The notes under the pieces: generated by a model
What the model was told of the DNA's origin: nothing
The model's input: only the letters and a program-made list of their open reading frames with translations
The model's database searches: none
Shown here: positions 33,985-46,100 of the stretch, one piece after another
Numbering within the stretch: position 1 is the first letter of the stretch
Layout: each line of letters begins with the position of its first letter
Source: Numida meleagris
Taxonomy: Eukaryota; Chordata; Aves; Galliformes; Numididae
DNA length: 64,000 nt
Direction: 5' to 3'
Assembly (NCBI RefSeq): GCF_002078875.1
Contig: NC_034421.1
Location: 2,599,913-2,663,912 of the forward strand
Program-made: the position numbers and the translations under genes

Positions 33985-34035
33985 CATCAGAGCTGGGGTT
34001 GAATTCATGCCCCAACCAACTAATGCTCTGGTAAT
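33985..34035 (-). mobile_element. Possible MIR remnant
   Basis: CATCAGAGCTGGGGTTGAAT then AATGCTCTGG resembles the minus-strand MIR 5' half (GCAGAGCTGGGATTCGAAC ... ATGCTCTTAA). Short and diverged. Confidence 0.33.
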
Positions 34036-34189
34036 TGGATGCAGACCCATGGGGGTAGGCAAGGCATGGAGGGATTCGGGAAGATAAAGATGCCTCAAAT
34101 ATGCTACATAGACAATCTGTGTTTCCTGAAGGAGAGACATCTGTATCTCTAAATTTAGAAACGCTACTTTCTTTCCAGCAGGTAATAAA

Positions 34190-34575
34190 CCAGCAAGCGC
34201 TGTACATATTTTTTTTCTATTTTGAATTCTGTTAACTGACAATTTAACCTAAAATCCCTCGTATTTTCTACTTGTTCAGCTGTAAATAGAGACTGACAGT
34301 TTATTTTCAAACATCCTGGTTTAAAAAAAAAAAGGAAAGAAGAACCACCAACATTTGAAATAAATACTTATGAGCCCATGACAGACTACAGACGTGCAGT
34401 CAATGCTCCGCTGCAATCTCTCGGAGCTGTCACACTCCGTGATCAGTCTTTTACAAACACAAACACTGTTGATTTCTTATCAAATGTAAAACCTCCGCAG
34501 CTCTTTCGTAAGTGGTTACGGCGAGCATGAAATCGACATTGTGAATCACATGTGACACTGCCTTGTCTGCTTGTA
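34190..34575. promoter_or_regulatory. Candidate conserved regulatory block
   Basis: AT-rich, repeat-free block with TTAACTGACAATTTAACC near 34,231, an A-run at 34,321, CAAACACAAACACTG near 34,455 and the palindromic E-box TCACATGTGA at 34,546-34,555, which fits the MITF/TFE/USF-type site. Retained CpGs near 34,515-34,535 fit a functional element. Confidence 0.42.
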
Positions 34576-35320
34576 ATTGAGCTGCGCCGCGCCGGCATCG
34601 CGCCCCGCGCCTCCAAGAGGGAGGATGAGTTGGTCTGGAGGGGTGGTGGGCTTGTTTGCTGCCTTATTTATGGCAGTAAGGGCTGAATCCTCCCCCATGG
34701 GCAATGGGTTTGGGTTCTGTGTGCTCGCTGTCATGCGTGGGGATGTGCTGCTGTTGTCTTTGGGGGATGAGGTGTTTATTTTTTTATTTTGGAGATGGGC
34801 TTGGGGTGGGAGGTTGTTGGGAATTGGGTGCTGCCTGTGCCATCGTGAGCGTGGCAGGAAGGAAATCAGGATCCTGTTTGGCTAACCAAGTGTTTTCTGA
34901 GACTCAGGAGTTTGTCAGGGTGTTGAAGGCTGTGGGTCCCAACCCCAGCACAGAGCTGTGGGCATGGTCAGATGTCCCCTTCAGCAGCACTGGGATCCCT
35001 CAGCAGTTCTGACCACGCACTGGGAACTCCAGGGCACGTCCCAGCTTCTCAGGGCCATCTCAGTCGAGACAAGCAGAAGCCATCCTCTCTCTTCTCTGTC
35101 CTTCCACTTTTCACTCTTGGCCAAACGAGTAATTCTTTGGGTGACAATGCCCATGTGTCCCTCCAGGACCTGGCTTCGGTCATTACTCTCCCACACTGGA
35201 CACATGGAAGGATCTGTTCTCTGATCTCTTTGACTTTACGTCCAACTGGGTATCTCAAAAATATTCTCCTCTTTGCATGGGCAAATTGTCTAGCTCAGAT
35301 TGGTACAATTGGGTGACAAC
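34576..35320. other. No specific feature
   Basis: A short CpG-rich stretch (34,580-34,610) then GC-moderate sequence. Confidence 0.45.
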
Positions 35321-36270
35321 CTGTTAAAATAAAACACAAAGATACAACAGAGTTATGAAACATTTACATAGAAACATTTTCTGCGTCTCTATCTATAAAT
35401 AAAACTATGTCCTATTAACCAGGAGGTGGAAGATGAGTAGAAATAGAGTGGTCTATCTATTTATATAATGATATAATCTATCTAAATAAAAGTAATCTAT
35501 TTTTCATGCCGTCTATTTCTCCAATCTAAAATATACTCGTTACCATGGAGCAATGATGTCACTAAAATGAATGACACCCATAAATGCAGACGAGCTGTAG
35601 TTATTCTGATGATCCAGGACTTCTCTCTTTGCTCATTTGCTTAATTTTACACATGTGAGGAGTAGCTTGGAGCTAAATGGGATCACACCAGCAGCCAGCA
35701 GAGCAATGTTTCTGCTGACTGCAGTCTCAGGGCCATGATGTACCACAGCCGATGTGATTTTGTGTTCATGTGTGTGCCATGGTGCTGCGTGCGCGTGCCT
35801 ACCAGGAGAAGGGCAAACCGACTTTCTTCTACAAATCAGTGTTTCCTCTGTTCTGGATAGCTGTTGTTCTGTTTATCAGTGTTTGGGAGCAGCGTAGGTT
35901 TGGGTGCTGCATGTGTTATCCATTGCAAGATGTTTAGCTTCATGCAATGTTGCATTTAATTTACGGAATGCAGCCTGTTGCTATGGCATTGAGCCCATTA
36001 AAAAACAATCAATAAATAAGTGAAATTGGTGTCAATGCGAATTTTGTACAAAGATGAGCAGTAGAGTATGGCTTTTAATTTAGAAAGGCAAATGTACAAT
36101 TTATTTCACCCTTTCTGGATATAGTTTAACCCTCTCTTCTTTGGAGACGTGTGTTTCCTGACCAAGAGTTACGTCTGTATTGACTTTACTTAAGAATAAT
36201 AAAAAAATGTTTTCCTTTTGCTGAATTTATCGAGACCTTTGGCATTCCAGGACAGGATCTTCATATTCAA
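35321..36270. promoter_or_regulatory. Candidate conserved regulatory region (AT-rich) with RFX-like sites
   Basis: About 0.95 kb. The left part has five TCTAT words (35,388, 35,452, 35,477, 35,496, 35,512). GTTACCATGGAGCAA at 35,539-35,553 and GTTGCTATGGCA at 35,977-35,988 resemble RFX X-boxes. TGATGTCAC at 35,554 is CRE-like. AAACAATCAATAAATAAG near 36,004 adds SOX and homeodomain-type cores. Confidence 0.45.
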
Positions 36271-36640
36271 GACTATAACCTACAGTCTAGAGCCTCCAAA
36301 GGAAGTGAAGTTGTGTATCAATATGACATACACATTTGTGGGCAGGTCTTTTGCAATGCAAATAGCAATTACTTGGTGAGGCAGGCAGGCTGGGGCAAAT
36401 TGGAAGGTTTGGCTTTGCAGGATTCACAGAAATGGTCAAAAATGCCAGAGTGCTGTGTCCTGTTAGTGCAGCCTTTTTGCAAGGGTTTGTCAACAGGGTC
36501 ATGTTTCCTCCCCAAGAAGTTCTCAAAACAGATGCCAACTCAGCAAAGTCACGCTGGCTCCTCTCCGTGCAAAAATCAGGGGAAAAATCTGTGTGAAAAG
36601 CACAAACCCAAGGTATGAAGCTAGGTTGCGTGATCAGAAT
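36271..36640. other. No specific feature
   Basis: Mixed sequence before a CR1 copy. Confidence 0.45.
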
Positions 36641-36812
36641 AATCATAGAATCACAAAGGTTGGGAAAGACCTCTAAGATCCCCAAGCCCAACCCCAGCTG
36701 ATCCGCACCATGGCCACTAACCACTTCCTTCAGTGCCACATCTCCATGGTTCTGGAACACCTCCAGGGACGGTGACCCCACCACTTCTACCCACTCACCA
36801 GCCAGGCTTCAG
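36641..36812 (-). mobile_element. CR1 LINE 3' fragment
   Basis: Starts AATCATAGAATCACAAAGG, then GGAAAGACCTCTAAGATCCC, CAGTGCCACATCTCCATGG and ACACCTCCAGGGACGGTGAC. Same subfamily as the copies at 6,892 and 16,584. The 5' break falls near 36,812. Confidence 0.92.
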
Positions 36813-37240
36813 CACCTAGAGACCGACCAGAGGAGAGCCCTGAGCCCTATATTTAAGGTTCCTTCCATTTCTTATTGCTTTTAGTTCTTCATCTTGCCTT
36901 TGCAGAGGCTGTAGCCGTGACAGATACATTCATTACCTTAACTCAGAGCTGCTGGTGCTGGCACTCAGCTCAGATGCTGCCCCCGGGACAGCCCCCATCA
37001 TCCTCACCAACACTCCGTTCTATGTACGTGCCACCTCAGAAACCCATGAGAACTCCCAGGGATGACAGAGGAAGGGCTTCTCCTGAGCTGCTGAGGGCAG
37101 CAGCAGGCTAGGGAGGAGTTTTCTCAGCCTCTGAGGGTCTCCTGCTGCCCCCCATGCCCCATGCATCCCATGGGGTGAGGATGGGAGGAGGCAGCCCCAC
37201 ATGGAGAGCAGAGCTGCAGCCCCTGGCTAGCCCCTGAATG
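36813..37240. other. No specific feature
   Basis: GC-moderate sequence. Confidence 0.5.
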
Positions 37241-38030
37241 AGAGGGGAGGGAAAAAAAAATCAAAACTTTAAGGTATATGAACTGTGAAATTAAATCGAA
37301 ATACTCAAATAAGGAATCACATAACAACATAAGCAAAGATGTTTACCAGGGCTTGAAGTTAAATACAGATTTTTTCATAAACCCTTACACCAGATGCAAT
37401 AAAGTTCTCTGGAATGTTAAATATAATTTACAGGGGAAAAAAAATGTGCCCTGCTGCCATGAAGCATCTCATGCAGTTCCCTTTCCAGGGACCAGTCCAG
37501 GAGCAGAAGGGAACACGCACTGCGACGCCTCGCCCAGGATTTCCCTATCCAAATTCATCATGGGGTGAGTAAGCAGCCCCTCCTAAATCTGCATCCAATG
37601 AACGGGAGCTAATTAATCTGCGATGCTGCTCCAGCCAAGGGCCTGCCCGGAGCGGGAGCGTGGCTCGGGCTCTGCTCTGACGCGGTCTCGGAGCCTTTCA
37701 TTGCCCATCTGGAGCTTGTGGTGCCTGCGTCAGGTCTCAGGAAAACTGCAGTCTCACAGGATGCTTATTACTTGCCTATTGCCCTCCTCTCTCCCCTGGC
37801 GGATCTGACATTAACACCCCAAACTGACAGCACAAAGGCGGCATCTGGATAGCATAGCCTGTGGCTCTGGAGTCACGGCTGGTGGACTTGTGGTGTATCC
37901 AGATATATTCATTAAAACACTAATCAAGCAGAAGCTCATTTGTGGAATTGTCTTTGAATTTAAAGGGGAAAAGGATGGTCAAACTGCAAAATCTCTGCAG
38001 TCCAGAAGCGCTCTCTCCATAAAAGTCTCT
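37241..38030. promoter_or_regulatory. Weak candidate regulatory patches
   Basis: AT-rich at 37,250-37,450 and 37,890-37,980. GAGCTAATTAATCTGCG near 37,606 is a strong homeodomain palindrome context. GGGGTGAGTAAG near 37,563 matches a splice donor but has no supported exon. Confidence 0.3.
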
Positions 38031-39170
38031 CGGCAGTGCAGGCCAGCCTGCTCCTGGATGCCCATACGGGTTTGCCAGACCCTATCAAAGTGCCAGAGAG
38101 TGACAACCCAGGCATGGCAGCTGCGAGCTGGGGACAAAGAGCCCCTCTGACGTGCTGTGAGCTGCTCCCATGCATCCCCATGCAGAGGATGGTCTGTGTG
38201 TGCTTCTACATGGGCAGTTCTGCTGGGGTCATATTGGCACATGGCAACCATCAGAGGAAAGGGCAGAAATACGCATTGTGCCCCCTTCAGGTGTAATGTT
38301 GATGAGTCTTTTGAAGTTTTGAAATGTTAGAAACAGCTGTTCTCACATTTCCAGTGTACAGCTTTAGCAATCACCACCATTTCTAAGGAGCAGAACCTTC
38401 ATCAGGGCAAGAAAGAGCTGATGCAGACACGGGACCTAAACCCTAGGCTTGGCACATCTAGTTCTGGGCCAGTGGCAACTTTAAGCAGTGGATGTATTTT
38501 CCTAGAGTTTTAGGGCTGGAAATGAGAAGTATCATCTGAAGGGGACCTCACATCCAGCTCCATTTCCTTGGTGGGGTTAGACCCAGAGCCCTTGTCACCA
38601 CTGGGACTGGTTCCAAGGAATGACCAGAAAGAGGAGGTGCTTCTTGTTGTTGAGAGCCTCAAGGTGACAAGCTGCAATGCAAAACTGAGTCTCAACTCAG
38701 GCTTGGATACAGAACTAGGACAGATCGTGCTCCAAAGGACATACGGATGCGTTGCTGGAGATTTATGCTCAAGGGAGTCTTCCCCTCTAAGGACAAGTCA
38801 CCGAGGCTTGTTCCCACTGCAACTGGGGGCAAAATCCCACCTTGACCTCAGCAGGGTCCCTGGGCTGTCTGGGACTCTGTTGTCTGGAGGGGACATTCAA
38901 CACTGGGGTCCAGGTCTTGGGGATAACATCAAAGAAACCAACCCAAAGCCAAAACCTAAATCCCCAAAACCTTACAGGACACCAAGTGCCCTCAGGACTA
39001 GCTCCCCAAAAGCAACTTGGTTGGACAGGAAGATATGTATGTGCTAAAACTAAACTAATTTTCAGCCTCTTGGAGGGAACAAAATGACTGTTGCTATTAT
39101 GGCGTAGCGTGAAAGCCTGGGTCACGGGGGGACGGGAGACAATCCTTTGTTCCAGCAGTCCCAGGTGCAT
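38031..39170. other. No specific feature, possibly an unrecognised old repeat
   Basis: The stretch 38,510-39,170 has uneven C/A-rich composition (AACCCAAAGCCAAAACCTAA near 38,941). A 159-codon plus frame at 38,568-39,047 overlaps a 128-codon minus frame and shows no domain. Confidence 0.4.
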
Positions 39171-40020
39171 CATGTACTGGGCAGAACTTTAGCTTACAAT
39201 TTGGGATTAAAGTAAATCCTAGTATTTTTCTGCATGCCTGCCCGCTCCCTGGCTCCCAGAGACTGCTGGGTAACTGCCTATTATCCCGTGGTTCCACTTC
39301 AGTGCCCTCCCCAATAAAACTTTTCATATCCTTATAAACGAACTAGATTGCCGTGTTATAAACATTTACACTGTGCTAACAGATCATCTCCGCACATCAG
39401 AATTGGCTAAATTCCCTTTTCCAGATGAATATATTGAAGGAGATTAGAGATATGATAGCTTTTCAGATTGCTGAACCCAGAGAAATTAGTTTAGTGAGCA
39501 TTTACAGAGGCTAAATTGGAACCATTAAATAGTGGATTAAATTGATGGTACTTTCATTGTCTGTCCTTCGGTACTGCTGTAAAATCAATTAGCCGTCACT
39601 ATTCCATTCTCCATATAGTGAGATTGTCAGCCTGGCTAGGAGCTGCAGAGCCTCACAGCAGTAGCAAGCAGTGTGAAAATACACCTATTAGGTGATGTGG
39701 CATGAAATAACATCATAGGGCAGAATGTCCCAGTGAGATTTATCCCAGCCTTATCTCTACTTTAACAGAGAGGGGACAGACAATAGACTCTGGTGACACT
39801 CTTATCCTCCGAACATGTGCACCAGGATGCTCTCTGGACTGACAATTATTACATTGCCTCTCAACTGTCCTGAATTTTGCATCAGAAATCCCTGCTTTGC
39901 CCCGTTCTTAAACTGGCAGTGTCCCACATTAAGAGGAGAGGATTTGAGCAGAGTAGATTTGCATCTTACTTGGGGCAAAAAATAAAATAAAAAAAAACAA
40001 ATCCAAATTTCTCTCGCTTG
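39171..40020. promoter_or_regulatory. Candidate conserved regulatory region (AT-rich)
   Basis: Repeat-free AT-rich block, densest at 39,310-39,620: AAATTAGTTTAGTG near 39,483, CCATTAAATAGTGGATTAAATTG near 39,521 and AAAATCAATTAGCCG near 39,581. An A-rich tract closes it at about 39,979-40,001. Confidence 0.45.
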
Positions 40021-40375
40021 CTTCTGTTACAGCACTTCCCAGTCCCATTAGCTGGATGATTTAGGCACATGTCCCACCATCTCCTAAAAAACGAGGGCAT
40101 GGCACAGTCCAGAGTACTGCGTCATGAGTCCAGAGCACCACCCCAAACGGTCTCATCCAGCCCTTCTCAGCGGCAGTTCCTTGCTTTGTTCCCACTCTGA
40201 TGTGGGAGAAAAAGCATGGAAGGATCAATCTCTTGTTCCCAGGCCATGGAGTGAGGTTAGTGGGGTTCTTGGTCCTCTGCCCATCTGCTTCCCATCGCTG
40301 CTCTGCCAGGAGGAGAGCAAAGCCCTGCAGCACCCCGTGCACCCGCTGCACGCAACGACCTCCTAGGGAGGAAAA
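40021..40375. other. No specific feature
   Basis: GC-moderate sequence. Confidence 0.5.
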
Positions 40376-40770
40376 TTGAAATATTCCCCCAATTTGTGCC
40401 ATTAAACTCTTCTTTTAAAGTGTGAAATTAAAATGTAATGAGGAAAACAAGTCTCCTAAATTTAAGCTTCAACCTTTTGACCTTACTCCTGTGGGTTTTG
40501 CTCCCAGGGGAGCCCTGGTTCAGAAAGCCGTCGTCCCCATTTCCAGCCTTAAGGTGAACTGGGGGAGATTTTCCATCCCCTGAGAGCTTTCCTCCCTGTG
40601 TTTAAGTTTTCTATTGAACCTGGAAATGGAAAAAAAACCTTCACATTTCCAATAAAGCTACATCCCATTCCAATTTCTTGAACTGACGTGGCAAAGTTTT
40701 TAAATCCCTTGTCAACGTCTTAGTTATGCTTCATGAAGGAACCATCTGGAGCTGCTGGCCCTTATATTAA
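40376..40770. promoter_or_regulatory. Weak candidate regulatory block
   Basis: AT-rich patches with GTGAAATTAAAATGTAATG near 40,422 and CTTCATTTCCAATAAAGC-like words near 40,640. Confidence 0.3.
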
Positions 40771-41590
40771 ATGTTTGCTAGGCTTGTGATACAGAGAATT
40801 CCCTCTGTTCTCAGCAGCGCTCCTCTTTGCAGAGGGGAGAAGGGACCCAAGTGCTCTTCACTTTGTTGAGAGTCCTAAATTCAGAGGACGTTTGAATTTC
40901 CTCTTATCCAGAGCAGGATGTGGGGTGAGATAGGGATTTCAGTGCAGTTGTATTCTATGGTGTGCTCCTCCGCCTAAACTAATCCTTCGTCCTCGGTAAA
41001 GACAGAGCATCATATGTGTTGGGTTGTGTAAGACACTTGCTGCTAGAGTTTGTTACCCAAATCTCCATCTCTCAAGCCCCGAAATGACTTTTCCTCCGTG
41101 GAGACCACGCAGAGAACATGGGTTTATGCTCTCACATGTTCTCAGCCCAGGGAAGCAGGAGGAGCATGGAGGATGATCGTTAACTCCATCCCAACGGTTT
41201 GCCTGGGATTTGTCCATGTTTACAAAGACACTCTCCAGTACTCCCCTAATCAGCTCTCACTCTCCTCCAGCCGAGCAGCAATCGGCGCTTCGTTATCGCT
41301 GGAATCTCATCATTAATTGAGATCTGAGAACCTCTATTTCCTGGACATCTCATGCATGGTGGGGGCACCACCTTTCACAAATATATCATGTCATCACGTG
41401 TTTGGTATCATTCCCCTTTGCTGAGGGCTGTGGATCTCAACAACAACACTTGTTTTCTCAAAGCCACTGCTCTAGGTTTCCCTCCACCCCCCGCCCACCC
41501 ACAGCTCTCTCTTCAGACAGAGCTTCCCAAGATGATCTCAGCTGTCAGACCTGGAGTGAGTTTGTCAGTCTACGGGTAGCTGTGTACACG
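40771..41590. other. No specific feature
   Basis: Mixed sequence. ATCATTAATTGAG near 41,308 is an isolated homeodomain-type core. Confidence 0.45.
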
Positions 41591-42120
41591 CAATAGCAAT
41601 TTTCCTGTCTAAATCCATATATTGCCAACGGCATTTTTTTTTTTAATGCACAACATCTCCTCTTTTTGCAATCCCTACAACTCTTTCTCTTGCCTCTTCT
41701 ACAATCACTGCCCTACTTCAAGTCTTGTCCATGATGCTAACCCTAAAAATGCAACGCAGCTGCATCAGAGCAACAGCTTTACCTTGGAGAAGTACAGTCT
41801 GGCAATGTTTCTTAAAGGTCTCAGCCTCGTGACCACAGTCCTCGATGGTTCCCTATGGATCCCATAGCAGATTGTAGCAAGTCACACTTTCTGACTCGGG
41901 AGTTCACCCCTTGTTGCTGGTGAAGGGTGCTATTCCTCAGTCAACTGAGAGCTTCTGCAATCAGCCTGCAAGATAGATCTAACTGCTTCTATCATTGCCC
42001 CATTTATCTTCATTTCCATTTTTGCGTTGATGGGTATCATACACCACAAAGAGCCAGCCCAGCCGTGAAATGACACCGGACTGGCAACCTCATAATTATC
42101 CGGGCTCACGTATCAATTCC
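41591..42120. other. Mixed sequence with short AT-rich patches
   Basis: T-rich tract at 41,634-41,644. No cluster strong enough to call. Confidence 0.4.
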
Positions 42121-42690
42121 CTTCAATCCCTTTGTGACACTCCATTGCTTCCTCATAACTTCCTCATCTGACAGATCAGCACTGTGCACCCGAACCGCCT
42201 GAGAGCCCCTGGGTAATAGCCTCAGGGACAAAGTTAGCCCTGGCAGAAGTGGGCAAAGAAGCTTGTTGGCTTCAGTGTGAGCTTTGCTTGCTTTGTGCCA
42301 GACCTGAATTTTCTCCAGACTCTGCACACAAAGACCCCAGCTCCTTTATTTGCTCTACAGCAAGACTCAGGGGCTACTGCAGATTACAGGTGCATCCTCA
42401 GCTCGTGCAGGAGTTGGTGCTGGGATTGCTCCTCCTCTGTGCTTCAGGCATTCCTGTCTCCAGGCACATTTATGTTTTTCCTCCATATTTCACACTAAGA
42501 CAACAGCAAAAGGTCTCCCAGGGCTGGGGTTGGCACAGAGCAGCCAGCTTATTGATAAAGCACAGGAAGCCTGTACTCCATTGGTCCCTGCTTACCCAGT
42601 GATGCCACCATGGCTCGCTCCTAGGTGCTCACTGACCCCTGAGCCTCTGCATGGACCATTGGGTTCACCCGATTTTGGGTATTCCTGTTA
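42121..42690. other. No specific feature
   Basis: GC-moderate. CTTCCTCATCTGACAGATC near 42,155 weakly echoes MIR but does not extend. Confidence 0.45.
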
Positions 42691-42900
42691 ATCTGGACTT
42701 CAGGTGCAATTAAGTAACACAATGCTAGCATTAAAGAAAATGTGGTGATACATAGACAGGATTTCTAAAGCAATGTTTTCATCCATCATTCATCAAATGT
42801 AAAACTCTTGGGAAATAGCAGATATTCTGTTGGAGGCACCAGGCTCTTCCACATGGCCACAATTGCAGAGAAAGGCTTGAACAACATTTAGAAACAGATT
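42691..42900. promoter_or_regulatory. Small AT-rich candidate block
   Basis: TGCAATTAAGTAACAC near 42,704 and CTAGCATTAAAG near 42,725, then ATCCATCATTCATCAAATG near 42,781. Confidence 0.3.
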
Positions 42901-43900
42901 CTCAATGTGGGATGAAAGCATTTTCCCCAGGGGTTGGAGATGCCGAGGGTGCTGCACCCACCTCCACTACACAGCATCCTTATGCAGCATGAAGGCTGTG
43001 GGAATGGAGAGAGGCTACCAGCCCCAGGCTGGAGCAGAACCTGGGTGTTGTGCCAAGGCTCTTCTGGGAGCTGTTGTCTATCCATACGTTTTTTCCTGAT
43101 TTTGAATGAAAGGCCAGAACATAGTGCGTTTTATGTCTGCCTATGGTCACTATGGCTCTGTCTGGACCCCATTGAATGAGACCTGTCTTCAGGGGCTGCT
43201 TCCTGGGATAGAATTGCAGCTTGGCAAGAACTCATTCAGATCCTGAGCTGTAGGGCCTCCTGTTTGCACTGTGAACCCTGGGGATGACATGGCTTGATGC
43301 TGCCTTTTTCCTCTCTTTGGGATGCACTTCAAACTCTCTGTTTGTCCAAATGGATTGTACCATGGATTGGGTCAAGGTGTGAAGATTTCAGGGGTCAAGA
43401 AAATATATTTATTTCACCTATGTATCCTGGTTGTTTCTCCCAGAGCTTCTCCCCTGTTTTGGAACAAACAGTCTTCAGGATGAGCTACAGCCATGGGATA
43501 AGCTCTGCAAGGAGGCTAGGGGACCTGGCCCATCTCTTTCAAACAGACCACAATGCTCGGCAGTAAAGCCACAACCCTACAACCTCCTCGGAGATGTTCC
43601 CATCTCCAGCACCCAGGCAAAACTCATGGGCAGTCCCTGCCATAGAGGCAGGAGGAGAAGGGATGCTGGGCAGAGAGCTGGCGGCCAGTCCCCAGAGAAG
43701 GGGGGGATTTCCATCCCTGCTGCCGCAGCCCCTGCTGCTCCAGGCAACTGCCTCCCTTGTCCCGTCTCGGGCCCCTTCTGCCCATCAGCCACGCACAGCG
43801 TGTGGCCGCGGGATGGGGGACGGATCCTGCTGCCAGAGGGAAGAGGGAAGCTGGGGAGGCTGCGTGCGGCCGGATGCAGAGCTGTTGGAGCCGGGGAGAG
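42901..43900. other. No specific feature; GC-rich to the right
   Basis: CpG content rises over 43,750-43,900 without reaching island density. Overlapping frames of 90-162 codons on both strands lack domains. Confidence 0.5.
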
Positions 43901-44780
43901 CCTCGCCACTGGTTTTTAATTTGCTTTGGATCGTGGCCATTATCATTAGAATAATCTCCAGCAGGTGATAGGCAGGAGTAAATTAATTCTGAATAAAGGC
44001 GTCTGGGGGTGGGTGCCAGGGAAAGGCAGGGCTGGGCAGCAGGCACAGCGTTCACTCGGGTCAGAGAGGAGATTTGGAGGCAAAGAGGACTATGCCTCCC
44101 CTTGCAAAGAGCATATTTCCCCCTCTGATATGACATTTCTTTCTGCTAAATAGACCCAGACTGGAAATGCATGAGGCAATGTTCCACAACAATGTAGAGG
44201 GTGGGAGGAGCGGGGTTATTTATGCAATTTTATTTTTAATTCTCCTTGTCCACTGAAATCATGTGTAGGAAAACAATTGAAAATAAATTATCTCCCATCT
44301 CCAGAAAGAACCTTTTGCTGTTGTTCCTGGAGCCACCAGGACACGCAAACAATTAATCCTCGACTCCGGACCCAAGTGACTCAACCAATAAAACAGCTGT
44401 CAGCTGCCGGTCCTGGGGAGGTGCTGCCTAATATCCCAGGAGAGGATAATTATTCTTATCTGATTTGGCTCTGGAATGAAATCATAAAAAGCCTCGTCCC
44501 ATTCTGTAAATTCAGTTCTTCTTAGCAGGTTAAGCAGAGCCCAAATGACTAACATTTCTGTCAGCACTGACTCTGGCTAAGGGCTAATATACCATGAAGA
44601 ATAACCCAATAATAAATCTTATTATAGGGAAGGGAAAAAAAAAGATAGAGAGAGCGCACAAGAGTGTAAAACCAAGGAGGGTGCAAGGCAATGTAAGTGG
44701 CTGACAAAAGTGGTTTCAGATGGCAGTGATGCAGAGGAAAATTTCTGAGTCATTTATTAAAATTTCCCAAAAATGCCAAC
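43901..44780. promoter_or_regulatory. Candidate conserved regulatory region
   Basis: TTTTTAATTTGC near 43,912, CATTATCATTAGAATAATC near 43,938 and GAGTAAATTAATTCTG near 43,975. Later GAAAACAATTGAAAATAAAT near 44,268, GGATAATTATTCTTATC near 44,444 and CAATAATAAATCTTATTATA near 44,608. A short (GA)n patch lies at about 44,645-44,655. Confidence 0.42.
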
Positions 44781-46100
44781 TCAAATTTCAGTGTTTTGAG
44801 TGGAACTGTTTCCGGAGCCAGAATATTTGTCTTTTGGAGATTTATCTTTGCTACAAGTGATGCCCCTTGATGTGGAATGAGCAAATATTGTGAAGAAATT
44901 GCACATGGTCTGAAGAAGGGGCAGGTAGACCGAGGTAGTCCCATAGGAAGGGACTGCCCAGGGCTGGGTTCTGTGGTGCCAAAGCAGCAGGAGATGGAGG
45001 CTGGACTGGGTTAGGGTTTCACAAACAAGTATGTAAGACTCTCTCATGGATGAACACAGGCTCTGATGCTGAAGTAGATGTCTGGGAAGTGATGAGCTCT
45101 CCCTCATCACAGCAAGATTTACAGCCAGGGTTGAAAGTGCTTTGGCGGGGGGATGGGGTGGGGTGTTGGGTTTAAAGTTCAGAATGACCTTTGTTGTTGC
45201 CTTTCATACCTCCGATCAAGAGGCTCCTGGAAATAATGACCGTGCAACTCAATCTTACTATGTCCCCGGGTCTCTGTTTCCACTGGTGCCCCTGGCAGGC
45301 AGTTCCCAGGCGAGCAGGTTGGTGTGGTGGAGTATGTGGATGGCTGGGGAGGGAGACTGTGGGGTGTGGGGGGATCCGGGTTTGGGAAACTGCTGGGCTG
45401 TCTGGTGAGGAGAGGATCTGCGGAAGATTGATGGCGGAGCTCTGGTGCTTCCAAAGTGCTCCTCCTGTGCCTGGGAATGACGTTAGGGGAGAGTGGGGAC
45501 CTTGCGGCCAAGATGGGTCGGAGAGGAGCTCAGAGAAACCCCAGCTGCAGCCACACAAATCATGTGCACGGCTGCTCTTTGCTTTGTTGCTTCATCCTGG
45601 CAGTGGTTGGATGCTGGTGGAGCACAGGGACAGTGACAAAGAGCAGGGAGAGTGCTAAGGAGATGCCCCCAGCCCCAGAGGGCCTCGAGGACCATCTCAG
45701 CTTCCCTGGGGCTGCCCTGGTCTGGCTCACCATGATGCTGCCTTTGCAAGGAAGGTGCAGCCATGCCCAAGGCAAGAGGGCTGCAGCAAGGGGTGATTCA
45801 TCAGCGTGATGATGAACAGCAGGCGTTGAGAGCAGGAGGGACAGAGCCCTCAGGTGTCACCTGGATGCAAGGTCTCCTCTTGTCCCTCCTGGGCAGAGAC
45901 GTCAGCTTTTATAGCTCTTTCCTCTGTGGAGCTGCCCACTGCTGTTGTGCCGGGAGCGAGGGCCCAGAGAAAGGCAATACAAATACCACGCGTCGCCGCC
46001 TGCATCCCAAGCACACAGTCAGGCAGACCAAATCACTAAAAAGGTGGACAAATATTTGCTGAGAAAGGCTCTTCCAGGCCTGGCTTGGGTTCAGGCTGAT
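44781..46100. other. No specific feature apart from a G-run motif
   Basis: GC-moderate sequence. Overlapping chance frames up to 155 codons. Confidence 0.5.
45147..45170 (+). repeat. G-quadruplex motif
   Basis: G runs of 6, 4, 4 and 3 separated by AT, T and TGTT: a complete four-run quadruplex pattern with short loops. Confidence 0.7.

Noticed and set aside
37555..37580. Splice-donor match GGGGTGAGTAAG
   Set aside because: No supported upstream exon or acceptor; isolated donor matches are common.
38568..39047. 159-codon plus-strand frame, possible LTR or gene piece
   Set aside because: No recognisable protein or LTR hallmark; a second frame of similar length lies opposite.
42130..42175. 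MIR-like words near CTTCCTCATCTGACAG
   Set aside because: Match limited to about 15 bases and does not extend into the MIR core.
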